A program made the translations under genes and the position numbers. Source: Methylomonas sp. (GTDB lineage: Bacteria > Pseudomonadota > Gammaproteobacteria > Methylococcales > Methylomonadaceae). From it: a stretch of DNA of 32,625 nt. A model generated the notes under the pieces. It saw nothing but the letters and a program-made list of their open reading frames with translations, ran no database searches and was not told the DNA's origin. Positions 15,263 to 24,507 of the stretch are shown here, piece after piece. The stretch's first letter is position 1. Each line of letters starts with the position of its first letter. Location of the stretch: assembly GCA_026989715.1 (NCBI GenBank), contig JALSIU010000022.1, positions 1 through 32,625 on the forward strand, given 5' to 3'.

Positions 15263-16651
15263 TTAGCGCGCTCCCCTGCCCCATAAAATAACTTCAACCG
15301 TCCCCAAAATAATAGAAATATCTAAAAATAAACTATAATTTTTTACATAATATAAATCATACTGCAATTTATTAATGGTATCTTGTTCATTCGCACCATA
15401 GGGATAACAAAGTTGTGCCCAGCCTGTAATGCCAGGTTTTACACGATGCCTTTCCGCATAAAAAGGAATCCTTTCTTCAAACCCTGCCACAAACTCAGGA
15501 CGCTCAGGACGCGGCCCCACAAAACTCATATCTCCTTTTAAGACGTTAAATATTTGCGGCAATTCATCAATTCTACATTTACGAATAAATCGACCTACTC
15601 GCGTTACGCGGTCATCATTTTTTTGTGCCCATTGTGCACCATTTTTTTCAGCATCAGTACGCATACTACGAAACTTCATTACCGCAAAATTCTGATTCCC
15701 TTCTCCCACTCTAATTTGTCGGTATAATATAGGAGCTCGCCAACCACTTTCCAGCATGATGGCAAGAGCGGTCAATAGCATAAACGGCCAAGCCACCAAC
15801 AACAAACCAAGGCTAGCAATAATATCTACCCCTCGTTTCCCCACTGACTTTAAAGTACTAAAGTCAAAACCATCTGAAAAAATAACCCAACTTACAGTCA
15901 GGCTCTCTAAAAAAATTAGACCTTGTTCACGCTCATAAAAACCTAACAAATCCATGATTTTTACCCCGCCGGCTTTACAATCTAAAAGCTGATCAAGTGG
16001 CATAGCTTTGCGCCTATCATCTAAAGCAATCACAATTTCATCTATATTGTATTCAGCAACGACTTTTCTTAAATTTTGTGCGCCTTCAATAATAAGGCTC
16101 GAATCAACAACCCTCGTCTCACTACCGACATTAACAAACCCGGAAATAACAAAACCTTTATGAATATATCGATTATTAATTTCTGTCAATTGCTTCGCTT
16201 TTTTACCAACGCCCAATATTAACACACGCCGGCGCAATTTATCATGGCTGACAAAGCGATAAAAAAAATAGCGACTGAGCATCATGCCTAAAAAGGCAAA
16301 AACCATCGCATAAACAAAAACACTACGCGCAATTGCATATTTAGGAAATAAATAATAAATACTGAGAATAACAGCCGCCCCTAAAGCAAAGCTCACGCAC
16401 ACTCGTAAAGCCAAATTATAATCATCCCAATCAAGGCTACGACGGTATAGACCTAAGCCCACGCACATAACACTTAAAACAATGGAAAAAACAACACTCG
16501 CCTCAGCAATATCTTTATCGGTATACCAGGAAGCCACATTAATAAAACGTACATCACTCCCTAAATACATGGCTAAATAAAAAATTAACCACTCGATTAT
16601 TATTAACCACAAATAGGCGCGAGAAATATAATGTTTAAATATTCTAATCAT
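15263..16651 (-). CDS. Exopolysaccharide sugar transferase (polyprenyl-phosphate glycosyl-1-phosphate transferase, PEP-CTERM/EpsB-like)
   Basis: A 462-residue membrane enzyme that starts repeat-unit synthesis by moving a sugar-1-phosphate onto undecaprenyl phosphate. The start MIRIFKHYISRAYLWL and about four or five N-terminal helices match the sugar transferases associated with PEP-CTERM exosortase systems. A Rossmann-like middle (VLILGVGKKAKQL) follows. The C-terminal catalytic domain has KRGVDIIASLGLLL, YRQIRVGEGNQNFAVMKFRSM, the DELPQIFNVLKGDMSFVGPRPERPEF core and GITGWAQLCYPYG. No other polysaccharide genes are present, so it is an orphan here. A trypsin-like protease gene lies 47 bases upstream on the same strand. 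Confidence 0.92.
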   Translation of the reverse strand: MIRIFKHYISRAYLWLIIIEWLIFYLAMYLGSDVRFINVASWYTDKDIAEASVVFSIVLSVMCVGLGLYRRSLDWDDYNLALRVCVSFALGAAVILSIYYLFPKYAIARSVFVYAMVFAFLGMMLSRYFFYRFVSHDKLRRRVLILGVGKKAKQLTEINNRYIHKGFVISGFVNVGSETRVVDSSLIIEGAQNLRKVVAEYNIDEIVIALDDRRKAMPLDQLLDCKAGGVKIMDLLGFYEREQGLIFLESLTVSWVIFSDGFDFSTLKSVGKRGVDIIASLGLLLVAWPFMLLTALAIMLESGWRAPILYRQIRVGEGNQNFAVMKFRSMRTDAEKNGAQWAQKNDDRVTRVGRFIRKCRIDELPQIFNVLKGDMSFVGPRPERPEFVAGFEERIPFYAERHRVKPGITGWAQLCYPYGANEQDTINKLQYDLYYVKNYSLFLDISIILGTVEVILWGRGAR

Positions 16652-16698
16652 GAAAATCTCTGTTCATCACTCTATTTTTTTATGTTTACGATAAAATA

Positions 16699-17475
16699 CT
16701 AATACAAACCTTTATTACGCAGTAAGGCTTTCACATGCTTAATGGGAATAGCATAAGTAATGCCACTGGGTTTAGATAATACATTTTCTTTCGACTCCTT
16801 AACAAACACCTTATTAATCACACCAATAACATCCCCCGTTTCCACATCATATAACGGACTACCACTATTGCCGGGGTAAGCCGTTGCATCTAGCTGATAC
16901 ACAAGAAAAGGATCGCGTAAACGTCCAATCAAATTCGCATCCAGTTTGCTTGAATTATACGCAGGAATAGCAACGGGGCTAATAGCCGAAATAATACCGC
17001 GATGCGTCACAGGATATAAACCTAAAATCATACCGATTGGATAGCCGGTAAAAGCATACAATTTACCTTCTTGCACGGGAGAAGAGGCTAGTTTCAAAGC
17101 AGGTAAACGTCCTTTTATGAGCTTTAAAATGGCAATATCATGTACCGTATCAACAATAATTTTCTGCACATAAGCAAGCTTAGGCTTATTATTTTTGGTC
17201 ACATAAATAGCCCACTGCTCCAAGCGATCAGACTCTAATTTTTTGGCAACAACATGTGCATTCGTCACAATATATTGACCATTTGCTACCACAAACCCCG
17301 TACCTACAAATAAATTCTGGGGACTTCTGGTCGGCATAAAGGTACCAACCCCCACAATGCTTGGCTTAATTTTAAGCACCGTCCTCGGCAAAGACTCAGC
17401 TTTAATGCTAGTCACCACACTGATTAAAAACGCCGCTAAAGCAAACATACTCAATCTAAACCAGTGTTGCATCAC
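16699..17475 (-). CDS. Exported trypsin-like (S1C) serine protease, no PDZ domain
   Basis: A 258-residue protein with an N-terminal hydrophobic signal (FRLSMFALAAFLISVVTSIKA), expected in the periplasm or attached to the membrane. The catalytic triad is visible: H74 in VTNAHVV, D113 in HDIAIL and S204 in PGNSGSPLYD. It is shorter than DegP/DegS and has no PDZ domain, ending soon after ITYAIPIKHVKALL. It lies directly upstream of the EPS sugar transferase on the same strand, so processing of an envelope or polysaccharide-export factor is possible, but this is inferred from position only. The start could be the first or second ATG (MMQ). Confidence 0.9.
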   Translation of the reverse strand: MMQHWFRLSMFALAAFLISVVTSIKAESLPRTVLKIKPSIVGVGTFMPTRSPQNLFVGTGFVVANGQYIVTNAHVVAKKLESDRLEQWAIYVTKNNKPKLAYVQKIIVDTVHDIAILKLIKGRLPALKLASSPVQEGKLYAFTGYPIGMILGLYPVTHRGIISAISPVAIPAYNSSKLDANLIGRLRDPFLVYQLDATAYPGNSGSPLYDVETGDVIGVINKVFVKESKENVLSKPSGITYAIPIKHVKALLRNKGLY

Positions 17476-17768
17476 CCCTCCATTCCCATTATTTTTCCCC
17501 TTACCTCTCGATTATACACCGAAGAAAGCCATTTTTTTCATAATTAATGATAGCATTTTACAGCTAAATGACTTAAATCAAGCGCACCGCTATCCCATTA
17601 TGCTTGCCGATAGAATATCACCCCCAGCCTTGCCAACTTAAGCTTAACCTCATCTCCTAACAATGATATTATAATACCTGCAAAAAACAGCACGATAACA
17701 TTTAATGTTGCCCTACAACCATCCCGTTCAGAAAAAGACATCCTGCAACTACCAATATACCCTTAAAT

Positions 17769-18389
17769 ATGACTCACTCCAGCGAAAAATCCAGTAATGT
17801 GGTCTGGCACCAAGCGACCGTCAATAGAAAGCGTAGAGAAGAAAAAAACCAACATAAATCAGTCGTTCTCTGGTTTACCGGTCTATCAGGTTCCGGCAAA
17901 TCCACGTTAGCACATGCCGTAGAAGAGCAATTATTTCAACTAGGACTCAATACCTTTGTTTTAGATGGTGACAATGTACGACATGGACTCAATAAAGACC
18001 TAGGCTTTAATGACCAAGACCGTAAAGAAAATATTCGCCGTATTAGCGAAGCTGCCAAGCTGATGCTAGAGGCAGGCATTATTACACTAACAGCCTTCAT
18101 CTCTCCTTTCAAAGATGAACGCGCTATGGCCAGAACACTGATGCCGCATAATGATTTTTTAGAAATCCACTGTTACTGCCCATTAGAAATCTGCGAACAA
18201 AGGGATGTAAAAGGCCTATATAAAAGAGCGCGTAACGGTGAAATCAAAGACTTTACCGGTATTTCCTCCCCCTATGAAGCCCCTATCAACCCTGAACTAA
18301 GAATTGACACGCACGCATTAACACTCGAAGAAAGCGTACAGCAGGTCATAAACTTATTGCGTGCCAGACATATATTACCCAGTACCTAA
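17769..18389 (+). CDS. cysC: Adenylylsulfate (APS) kinase
   Basis: A 206-residue kinase that makes PAPS from APS and ATP. The P-loop is GLSGSGKST (38-46), the APS-binding region DGDNVRHGLNKDLGF and RKENIRRISEAAKLM, followed by FISPFKDER and the family stretch VKGLYKRARNGEIKDFTGI. It stands without the sulfate adenylyltransferase genes cysDN. The next gene, a DHH phosphoesterase, begins 5 bases after its stop, so the two are almost certainly co-transcribed. No good Shine-Dalgarno precedes the ATG. Confidence 0.96.
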   Translation: MTHSSEKSSNVVWHQATVNRKRREEKNQHKSVVLWFTGLSGSGKSTLAHAVEEQLFQLGLNTFVLDGDNVRHGLNKDLGFNDQDRKENIRRISEAAKLMLEAGIITLTAFISPFKDERAMARTLMPHNDFLEIHCYCPLEICEQRDVKGLYKRARNGEIKDFTGISSPYEAPINPELRIDTHALTLEESVQQVINLLRARHILPST

Positions 18390-18394
18390 TAAAG

Positions 18395-19351
18395 ATGCAT
18401 TACGATATTTTCAATGGCGATGCAGATGGTATTTGCGCACTGATTCAGCTTCGCCTCGCCACGCCCCAAAAATCCACGTTGGTTACCGGCATCAAAAGGG
18501 ACATTTTATTACTCAAAAAAATTGATATTCAACCAGGCGACCAATTAACTGTGCTAGATATATCCCTGCACAAAAACAGAGAACAAGTCAGCACTTTTTT
18601 AGCAAAGGGAGCTCATATTTTTTATGCCGACCACCACCAAGCCGGCGTAATTCCCCAGCACTCACAGTTAACGGCACTCATAGACACCCACCCTGATACC
18701 TGCACCAGCTTAATCATCAACCAACATCTACAAGGCAGGTACCCTCTTTGGGCGATTACCGCCGCCTTTGGTGATAACTTATTTGCCAGCGCGGAAAAAC
18801 TTGCCAATACGCTTAGCATCCGCTCAGAGACACTCCATCAATTAAAAAAGCTCGGCACTTATATTAACTATAATGGCTATGGCAGTTGCCTAGACGATTT
18901 ACACTTCACCCCCGACGCGCTTTATAAAGCCATGGCAGGCTACACATCACCCCTTGATTTTATCAACAAACAAGCGGACACTTTTAACGAACTGGAAAAT
19001 GGCTATTTAAGCGACATGCAAAATGCTGCACAAATTCAAGCAGAGTACCATAATTCCCATATCGCGGTATTCATACTACCGGATCAAGCATGGGCACGAC
19101 GCGTCAGTGGTGTTTTTAGCAACGACCTAGCCAATCAATTTCCCGATAGAGCCCATGCCGTTATCACCCTCACACCAGCCAATGATTACCAAATCAGTGT
19201 ACGCGCCCCTCTTAACAATAAAACTCATGCAGATGAGCTATGCGCATCTTTTGCAACAGGCGGCGGACGTAAAGCAGCGGCAGGCATCAATCATTTGCCA
19301 AAATCTGAGCTAGCAATGTTTATCGCCAAGTTTAATGCCACTTATTGTTAA
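18395..19351 (+). CDS. DHH/DHHA1 superfamily phosphoesterase, candidate PAP phosphatase
   Basis: 318 residues. The N-terminal DHH domain shows all metal motifs: NGDADG (7-12, D9 and D11), LDIS (D55), the name-giving DHH (79-81), and D127 in AAFGDNLF. The C-terminal DHHA1 part ends with GGGRKAAAG (289-297), where the usual GGGH histidine is replaced by Arg. DHH/DHHA1 enzymes such as NrnA hydrolyse short oligonucleotides and 3'-phosphoadenosine 5'-phosphate (PAP). Being the second gene of a cysC operon, this one could clear the PAP left after PAPS is used. That is inference; another phosphodiester substrate is possible. Confidence 0.85.
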   Translation: MHYDIFNGDADGICALIQLRLATPQKSTLVTGIKRDILLLKKIDIQPGDQLTVLDISLHKNREQVSTFLAKGAHIFYADHHQAGVIPQHSQLTALIDTHPDTCTSLIINQHLQGRYPLWAITAAFGDNLFASAEKLANTLSIRSETLHQLKKLGTYINYNGYGSCLDDLHFTPDALYKAMAGYTSPLDFINKQADTFNELENGYLSDMQNAAQIQAEYHNSHIAVFILPDQAWARRVSGVFSNDLANQFPDRAHAVITLTPANDYQISVRAPLNNKTHADELCASFATGGGRKAAAGINHLPKSELAMFIAKFNATYC

Positions 19352-19398
19352 CTCAGCATAGCGATAAATATAAAATGCACCATTTAAACACTTAAACC

Positions 19399-22300
19399 TT
19401 AAGCCACTTTTTCTGTACGCATAAATTTTTGATAAAAATCTCTGGCTAATAGCGGCTTGGAGAAATAAAAACCCTGGAACATATCACATTCATGTTCACT
19501 TAAAAACGTAAATTGCTCTACCGTTTCAACACCTTCAGCGACTGTTAGCAAGCCCAAATGATGTGCCATATCAATAATTGTCTCCACAATGACAGCATCA
19601 CTCGGGTCAATTGTAATATCCTGCACAAAACTGCGATCAATTTTTAATATATCAACAGGCAACTGCTTTAAATATGCCAACGATGAATACCCCGTACCAA
19701 AATCATCAATTGAAATGGAGACCCCCAAATCCTTCAATGCCTGCATTTTTTGCACGGTATCCTCTATATCATCAATAACCACCCGTTCTGTCAATTCAAT
19801 CTCTAATAATGCAGGCGAAACCTCAGCTTGCATCATAATATCCTGCACACTTTGTACAAAATCCTTTTGCCGAAATTGCTTAGAACTCACATTAATTGCA
19901 ATATTGCCAATCTTAAACCCCTGTTGCTGCCACTCCTTAATTTGGCGACAGACCTCTACCAAAACCCATGTCCCTAACGGCAAAATCAAACTAGTATCTT
20001 CTGCAACCGGAATAAAATCAGCAGGTGAAATACGTCCCTTATCAGGATGCACCCAACGCACTAATGCCTCTGCACTTATCAACTCACCTTGATCATTGAC
20101 TTGCGGCTGATAACATAAAACAAACTGTCCATTATCAACAGCTGCCCGCAATTCTTTTTCTAAAAGTAACCGCGCATCTGCCGCCGCTTGCATACTCGGG
20201 TGAAAAAAACTAATACGGTTACGCCCCAACTCCTTAGAGCGATACATTGCCGTATCGGCTTGCTGTAATATCGTATTGATGGATTGATCGGATTCCGGAA
20301 AAAGCGTTACACCAATACTAGAGGAAATATGATGCTGATAATCTTGCAACATAAAAGTTTCCGCTAATGATTTTTTAATTTTCTCCGCAACAATCAGCCC
20401 ATGCTCAGCTGCCTCTTTAAGTGTATTTGAATTAGCATGTACCAAAATAACAAATTCATCCCCCCCTAAGCGAATTGCACTATCTCCACCTCTAATAGAA
20501 GCCTGAATGCGCCCTGCCACTTGCACTAACAAATCATCACCAATATGATGACCTAAAGAATCATTTAATAATTTAAAATGATCTAAGTCTAAAAATATAA
20601 CCGCCCCAAAATGCCCGTGCCGCCGTGCAACAGTCACCTCCTGCGCTAAACGATCCATTAATAACCGTCTATTCGGCAAACCCGTCAAAGCATCATAAAA
20701 GGCCATATTATGAATGGTCGATTCCGATTCCTTTTGCTTGGTAATATCCAGCATAAATCCAAGTAACTCAATGACTTCACCCGCCTCCACTTTTAAATTA
20801 ACAATACATTTTACCCAAACTATCTGGCCATCAGCAGTCTGTAGACGACATTCAAATTCATGGTCTTTATATTGCTCATTTTGTGCACGACAAAAATCAA
20901 CAACCCATTCACGATCGCGCTCATCAATACAATGCGACAAAAATCCAAGCTCGCTTAACCATCGCGACAATGGATAGCCTAATAGCTTTTCAGCCTCATC
21001 ACTGACAAATGTAAATTTCTGTTTACCAGGATCATACCGCCATACAATAGCTGATTGCGCCTGTACCAATTCTTTAAACTGTGATTCACTTTCCGCTAAT
21101 TGGTGGTGGCTACGTTGCAAGGCTTTTGTTCTGGCATTCACTTCTTTTTTAACAAGCTCAGTATGGCCGGATAACATCAGCAACACAATCGTTAATAAAC
21201 TGGTAATAATCATGCCGGCAACAGAAGCCCACCAAACAATACCCGAATAATACTGCTGTAAAAAAAACTCAGTAGGTACTAATAAAAAATAAAGTGAAGG
21301 CTCTGCCATAAAGCGATAAGCTAAGTCCAACACACCCTTTGAATGATAAGGCTGTTCAGATTGAAACAATAAAGCACCTTGCTGATTATCCGCCCTAACG
21401 AGCAAGCCTATCCCCGTTAAAGCACTATATTCACCAAGCTGTTCAATCATTGTCCCTAATGAATAAGTAGCCATCACAAAACCAATCAGTTGCTGTTGCT
21501 GATAAACAGGCAACGCAATCCATAGTTGTGCTTGCCTCCTTGATTCACCCACCCTATCTAAATAAACAGTTTGCACCTCATCGCTCATAAGCCCTGCCCA
21601 TAACTTTTGCTGTAATGCAACCGACGGTGTTAACAACGCCTCCATATCAGGCACTTGATACTGAACCGTCATTTTCTCCATACTATCCGGCAAAGTCACC
21701 CATTGCATAGAAAGCAAAGCACTGTCTTTAAATAAGACCTGAGTAAACTGCTTAAATTCATATTGACTGACTTCTGCAGAGGATTCAAAAAACTGTTTTA
21801 CAAACAATAATTGTTCTTGATATTTTAACGACTTATCGTCAAAAGCCGTCTGAAACCGCAAACCTAGTGTTGCAAAAACATTCTGTAGACGTAGGTTCTC
21901 TTGCCCCTTAATAAATTGGAATGCAATTACCGTTACAACAAACAATGAGACCAATGGCACTCCAACGCTTATTCTACGTCGCCGCCAATGCAAGTCATGT
22001 CTGGCAAAAATCAAAAAGAATAAAGGCGTAAAGATGATAGCCCCCATACTGTCACCCAACCACCAGTTCAAAAAAGCCAGCACCACATCTTGACTTTGCA
22101 CCAGACCCAGCAGATATAAAGCCAAAACATTCAGAATTGCAGAAAGAAAAGTAGCAACAATTCCTGCAAGTAGAAAAAAGCGCAATATCTGTTTCAGCTC
22201 AATCAGCGGATTGGGGTAATTGGCATAATAACGCACTAGCCACGCCCCCAGCCACGCGCGTAAAACACCATTAAGTGCCATTAACCCAATAACACCTAAG

Positions 22301-22563
22301 GTATCCGGTGTCATTTCTAATATCGAAATATCATAAATGGCCAATTTACAACCAATATCACCTAAAAAAACCCCAAACAGAACACGATTGCCCCATAACA
22401 ATACCGCGCCTAAAGCAATTCCTACCGGTGGCCAAATCGTGCCGGAAAAATTAGCAGGACTCACCAAAGGCATCGCCAATTTGCCCGCATAATAAAACAA
22501 AATGGCGGTGGCTATAATTTTGATAGGCGTATCTAATTTACTGGCTTGTAATAACATAAACAC
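19399..22563 (-). CDS. Membrane c-di-GMP regulator with MASE1, sensory loop, PAS, GGDEF and EAL domains
   Basis: A 1054-residue protein. Residues 1-215 form a MASE1-like multi-helix membrane sensor (SGTIWPPVGIALGAVLLWG and LNWWLGDSMGAIIFTPL). About 216-440 is an extracytoplasmic loop resembling CHASE domains, closed by a helix at 441-465. A coiled stretch leads to a PAS domain (about 490-610). The GGDEF domain (620-785) has intact GGDEF (700-704) and an I-site RGGD (691-694) five residues before it. The EAL domain (800-1045) has EALVRW (832-837), ELTER and IDDFGTGYSSL. Both catalytic centres look complete, so it may make and degrade c-di-GMP in response to an external and an internal signal. 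It is divergent from proS. No clear ribosome site precedes its ATG. Confidence 0.95.
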   Translation of the reverse strand: MFMLLQASKLDTPIKIIATAILFYYAGKLAMPLVSPANFSGTIWPPVGIALGAVLLWGNRVLFGVFLGDIGCKLAIYDISILEMTPDTLGVIGLMALNGVLRAWLGAWLVRYYANYPNPLIELKQILRFFLLAGIVATFLSAILNVLALYLLGLVQSQDVVLAFLNWWLGDSMGAIIFTPLFFLIFARHDLHWRRRRISVGVPLVSLFVVTVIAFQFIKGQENLRLQNVFATLGLRFQTAFDDKSLKYQEQLLFVKQFFESSAEVSQYEFKQFTQVLFKDSALLSMQWVTLPDSMEKMTVQYQVPDMEALLTPSVALQQKLWAGLMSDEVQTVYLDRVGESRRQAQLWIALPVYQQQQLIGFVMATYSLGTMIEQLGEYSALTGIGLLVRADNQQGALLFQSEQPYHSKGVLDLAYRFMAEPSLYFLLVPTEFFLQQYYSGIVWWASVAGMIITSLLTIVLLMLSGHTELVKKEVNARTKALQRSHHQLAESESQFKELVQAQSAIVWRYDPGKQKFTFVSDEAEKLLGYPLSRWLSELGFLSHCIDERDREWVVDFCRAQNEQYKDHEFECRLQTADGQIVWVKCIVNLKVEAGEVIELLGFMLDITKQKESESTIHNMAFYDALTGLPNRRLLMDRLAQEVTVARRHGHFGAVIFLDLDHFKLLNDSLGHHIGDDLLVQVAGRIQASIRGGDSAIRLGGDEFVILVHANSNTLKEAAEHGLIVAEKIKKSLAETFMLQDYQHHISSSIGVTLFPESDQSINTILQQADTAMYRSKELGRNRISFFHPSMQAAADARLLLEKELRAAVDNGQFVLCYQPQVNDQGELISAEALVRWVHPDKGRISPADFIPVAEDTSLILPLGTWVLVEVCRQIKEWQQQGFKIGNIAINVSSKQFRQKDFVQSVQDIMMQAEVSPALLEIELTERVVIDDIEDTVQKMQALKDLGVSISIDDFGTGYSSLAYLKQLPVDILKIDRSFVQDITIDPSDAVIVETIIDMAHHLGLLTVAEGVETVEQFTFLSEHECDMFQGFYFSKPLLARDFYQKFMRTEKVA

Positions 22564-22712
22564 ATCAGGAAGCTAAAAAAATACTCGGTGAGATAATATT
22601 TATAACAGAAACAACGTTTAAATGCTGGTTATTTTAAAGCAACACATAGATAAATAAGGGTTGCATAGGTAAAATGACTATTTTCATTTAATCATCAACA
22701 TTATAAAGATAC

Positions 22713-24422
22713 ATGCGCACCTCACAATTTCCACTTAGTACCGTCAAAGAAACCCCGGCCGACGCAGAAATTGCCAGCCATAAATTAATGATTCGAGCCG
22801 GCCTGATTCGCAAACTGGCTTCCGGTTTATATACTTGGCTACCGCTTGGTTTACGTGTACTACGTAAAGTCGAACATATAACGCGCCAAGAAATGGAAAA
22901 AGCAGGTGCACTAGAAGTCTTAATGCCGGCACTGCAACCCGCAGAACTATGGCAAGAAACAGAGCGTTGGGAACAATACGGCCCTGAACTAGCCCGCCTG
23001 ACAGACCGCCATCAACGTGAATTTTGTTTAGGTCCCACACATGAGGAAATCATTACCGATTTAGCGCGTAATGAATTGAAAAGCTACAAACAACTGCCGG
23101 TCACTTATTATCAAATACAAACTAAATTTCGCGATGAAATACGGCCTCGCTTCGGCATTATGCGTTCGCGTGAATTTATTATGAAAGATGCCTATTCTTT
23201 TCACTTAAATACGGCTTCTTTACAGGCAACCTATGATGTTATGTTTCAAGCTTATAGCAATATCTTTCAACATCTAGGGCTCAATTTTCGCCCCGTCATA
23301 GCAGATTCCGGTGCCATTGGGGGAGCTATCTCACATGAATTTCACGTCCTTGCTGAGGCTGGGGAAGATGCCTTAGCAATTGCTTCCGGCAGTGATTATG
23401 CAGCCAATGTCGAAACCGCAGAAGCGGTGATGCCCACGACACCTCGCCCCCTGGCAAGCCAAGCGTTGCAACTCATCGACACGCCTAATCAGCACAGCAT
23501 CACCGAGCTTAGCGAATTTTTAAATATTGCGCCACAAAAATGCCTCAAAACGCTCATCGTCAAAGGAGAAGCAGATTCCCTGGTTGCTTTATTATTACGT
23601 GGCGATCATGAACTCAATGCAATCAAGGCCGAAAAAATTGCAGGTATTATCGCACCACTCGAATTTGCCGGTGATGCCGAAATACTGAGTGCCTGCCAAT
23701 GCAAACCCGGCTCTATTGGTCCTATCGGTTTAAACATCAGAATCATAGCCGATCGTAGCGTCACCAACCTAGCTGATTTTGTCTGTGGTGCCAATCAAGA
23801 CGGAAAACACTATACCGGCACCAACTGGGAACGTGATTTACCCTTACCGACTGAAATTGCCGATATACGCTCCGTTGTCGCCGGTGACCCGAGCCCCGAT
23901 GGTCAAGGTGAATTGAGCATTGTTCGCGGTATCGAAGTAGGCCATATTTTCCAATTAGGTACCAAATACAGTGCCGCCATGCAAGCAGGGGTCATTAATG
24001 AAGCAGGAAAAAGTGAAACCTTAATCATGGGTTGCTATGGCATTGGTATCTCCCGCGTTGTTGCCGCTGCCGTCGAACAAAATCATGATGCTAACGGCAT
24101 TATCTGGCCGGCAAAATTAGCCCCTTTTCAGGTCGCTTTATGCCCCATGAATATGCATAAATCTGAGCGTTTACGCACTGCCGCCAATAAACTTTATCAA
24201 GAATTATTAGAGGCCGGCTTAGACGTACTCTTTGATGACCGTAAAGTACGCGCGGGTTTTATGTTCTCTGACATGGAACTCATCGGCATCCCGCACCGCA
24301 TCGTCATTGGCGATAGAGGCCTTGATAATAATAGCGTCGAATATCGCGCCCGTACTGACAGTGAAAACCAAGAAATTGCTCTGGAAAATATTACGGCCTT
24401 TATAAAAGAAAAAATCGGTTAA
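22713..24422 (+). CDS. proS: Prolyl-tRNA synthetase, bacterial type
   Basis: 569 residues, the usual length for ProS with an inserted editing domain. It charges tRNA-Pro with proline. The start MRTSQFPLSTVKETPADAEI is typical, motif 2 is visible in FRDEIRPRFGIMRSREFIMKDAYS, motif 3 in MGCYGIGISRVVAAA, and the editing domain is inserted at about 230-400. The C-terminal anticodon-binding domain ends the protein. The next gene is the EF-P paralogue efpL, which relieves ribosome stalling at proline-rich motifs. Confidence 0.97.
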   Translation: MRTSQFPLSTVKETPADAEIASHKLMIRAGLIRKLASGLYTWLPLGLRVLRKVEHITRQEMEKAGALEVLMPALQPAELWQETERWEQYGPELARLTDRHQREFCLGPTHEEIITDLARNELKSYKQLPVTYYQIQTKFRDEIRPRFGIMRSREFIMKDAYSFHLNTASLQATYDVMFQAYSNIFQHLGLNFRPVIADSGAIGGAISHEFHVLAEAGEDALAIASGSDYAANVETAEAVMPTTPRPLASQALQLIDTPNQHSITELSEFLNIAPQKCLKTLIVKGEADSLVALLLRGDHELNAIKAEKIAGIIAPLEFAGDAEILSACQCKPGSIGPIGLNIRIIADRSVTNLADFVCGANQDGKHYTGTNWERDLPLPTEIADIRSVVAGDPSPDGQGELSIVRGIEVGHIFQLGTKYSAAMQAGVINEAGKSETLIMGCYGIGISRVVAAAVEQNHDANGIIWPAKLAPFQVALCPMNMHKSERLRTAANKLYQELLEAGLDVLFDDRKVRAGFMFSDMELIGIPHRIVIGDRGLDNNSVEYRARTDSENQEIALENITAFIKEKIG

Positions 24423-24432
24423 TACAAAAAAC

Positions 24433-24461
24433 GTCACAGGCTAAGCAACTTGGCCTGTGAC
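24433..24461. terminator. Perfect 9-bp hairpin between proS and efpL
   Basis: GTCACAGGC (24433-24441) pairs exactly with GCCTGTGAC (24453-24461) around an 11-base loop. Downstream on the plus strand there is no T-run. On the minus strand the stem is followed by GTTTTTTG, so as a Rho-independent terminator it is oriented against the genes. On the plus strand it may serve as a processing or stability element. Confidence 0.5.
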
Positions 24462-24507
24462 CGCTAAAAGCATCCTCCCAAAAACAAATTAATTAAGGAA
24501 TAAGCTT

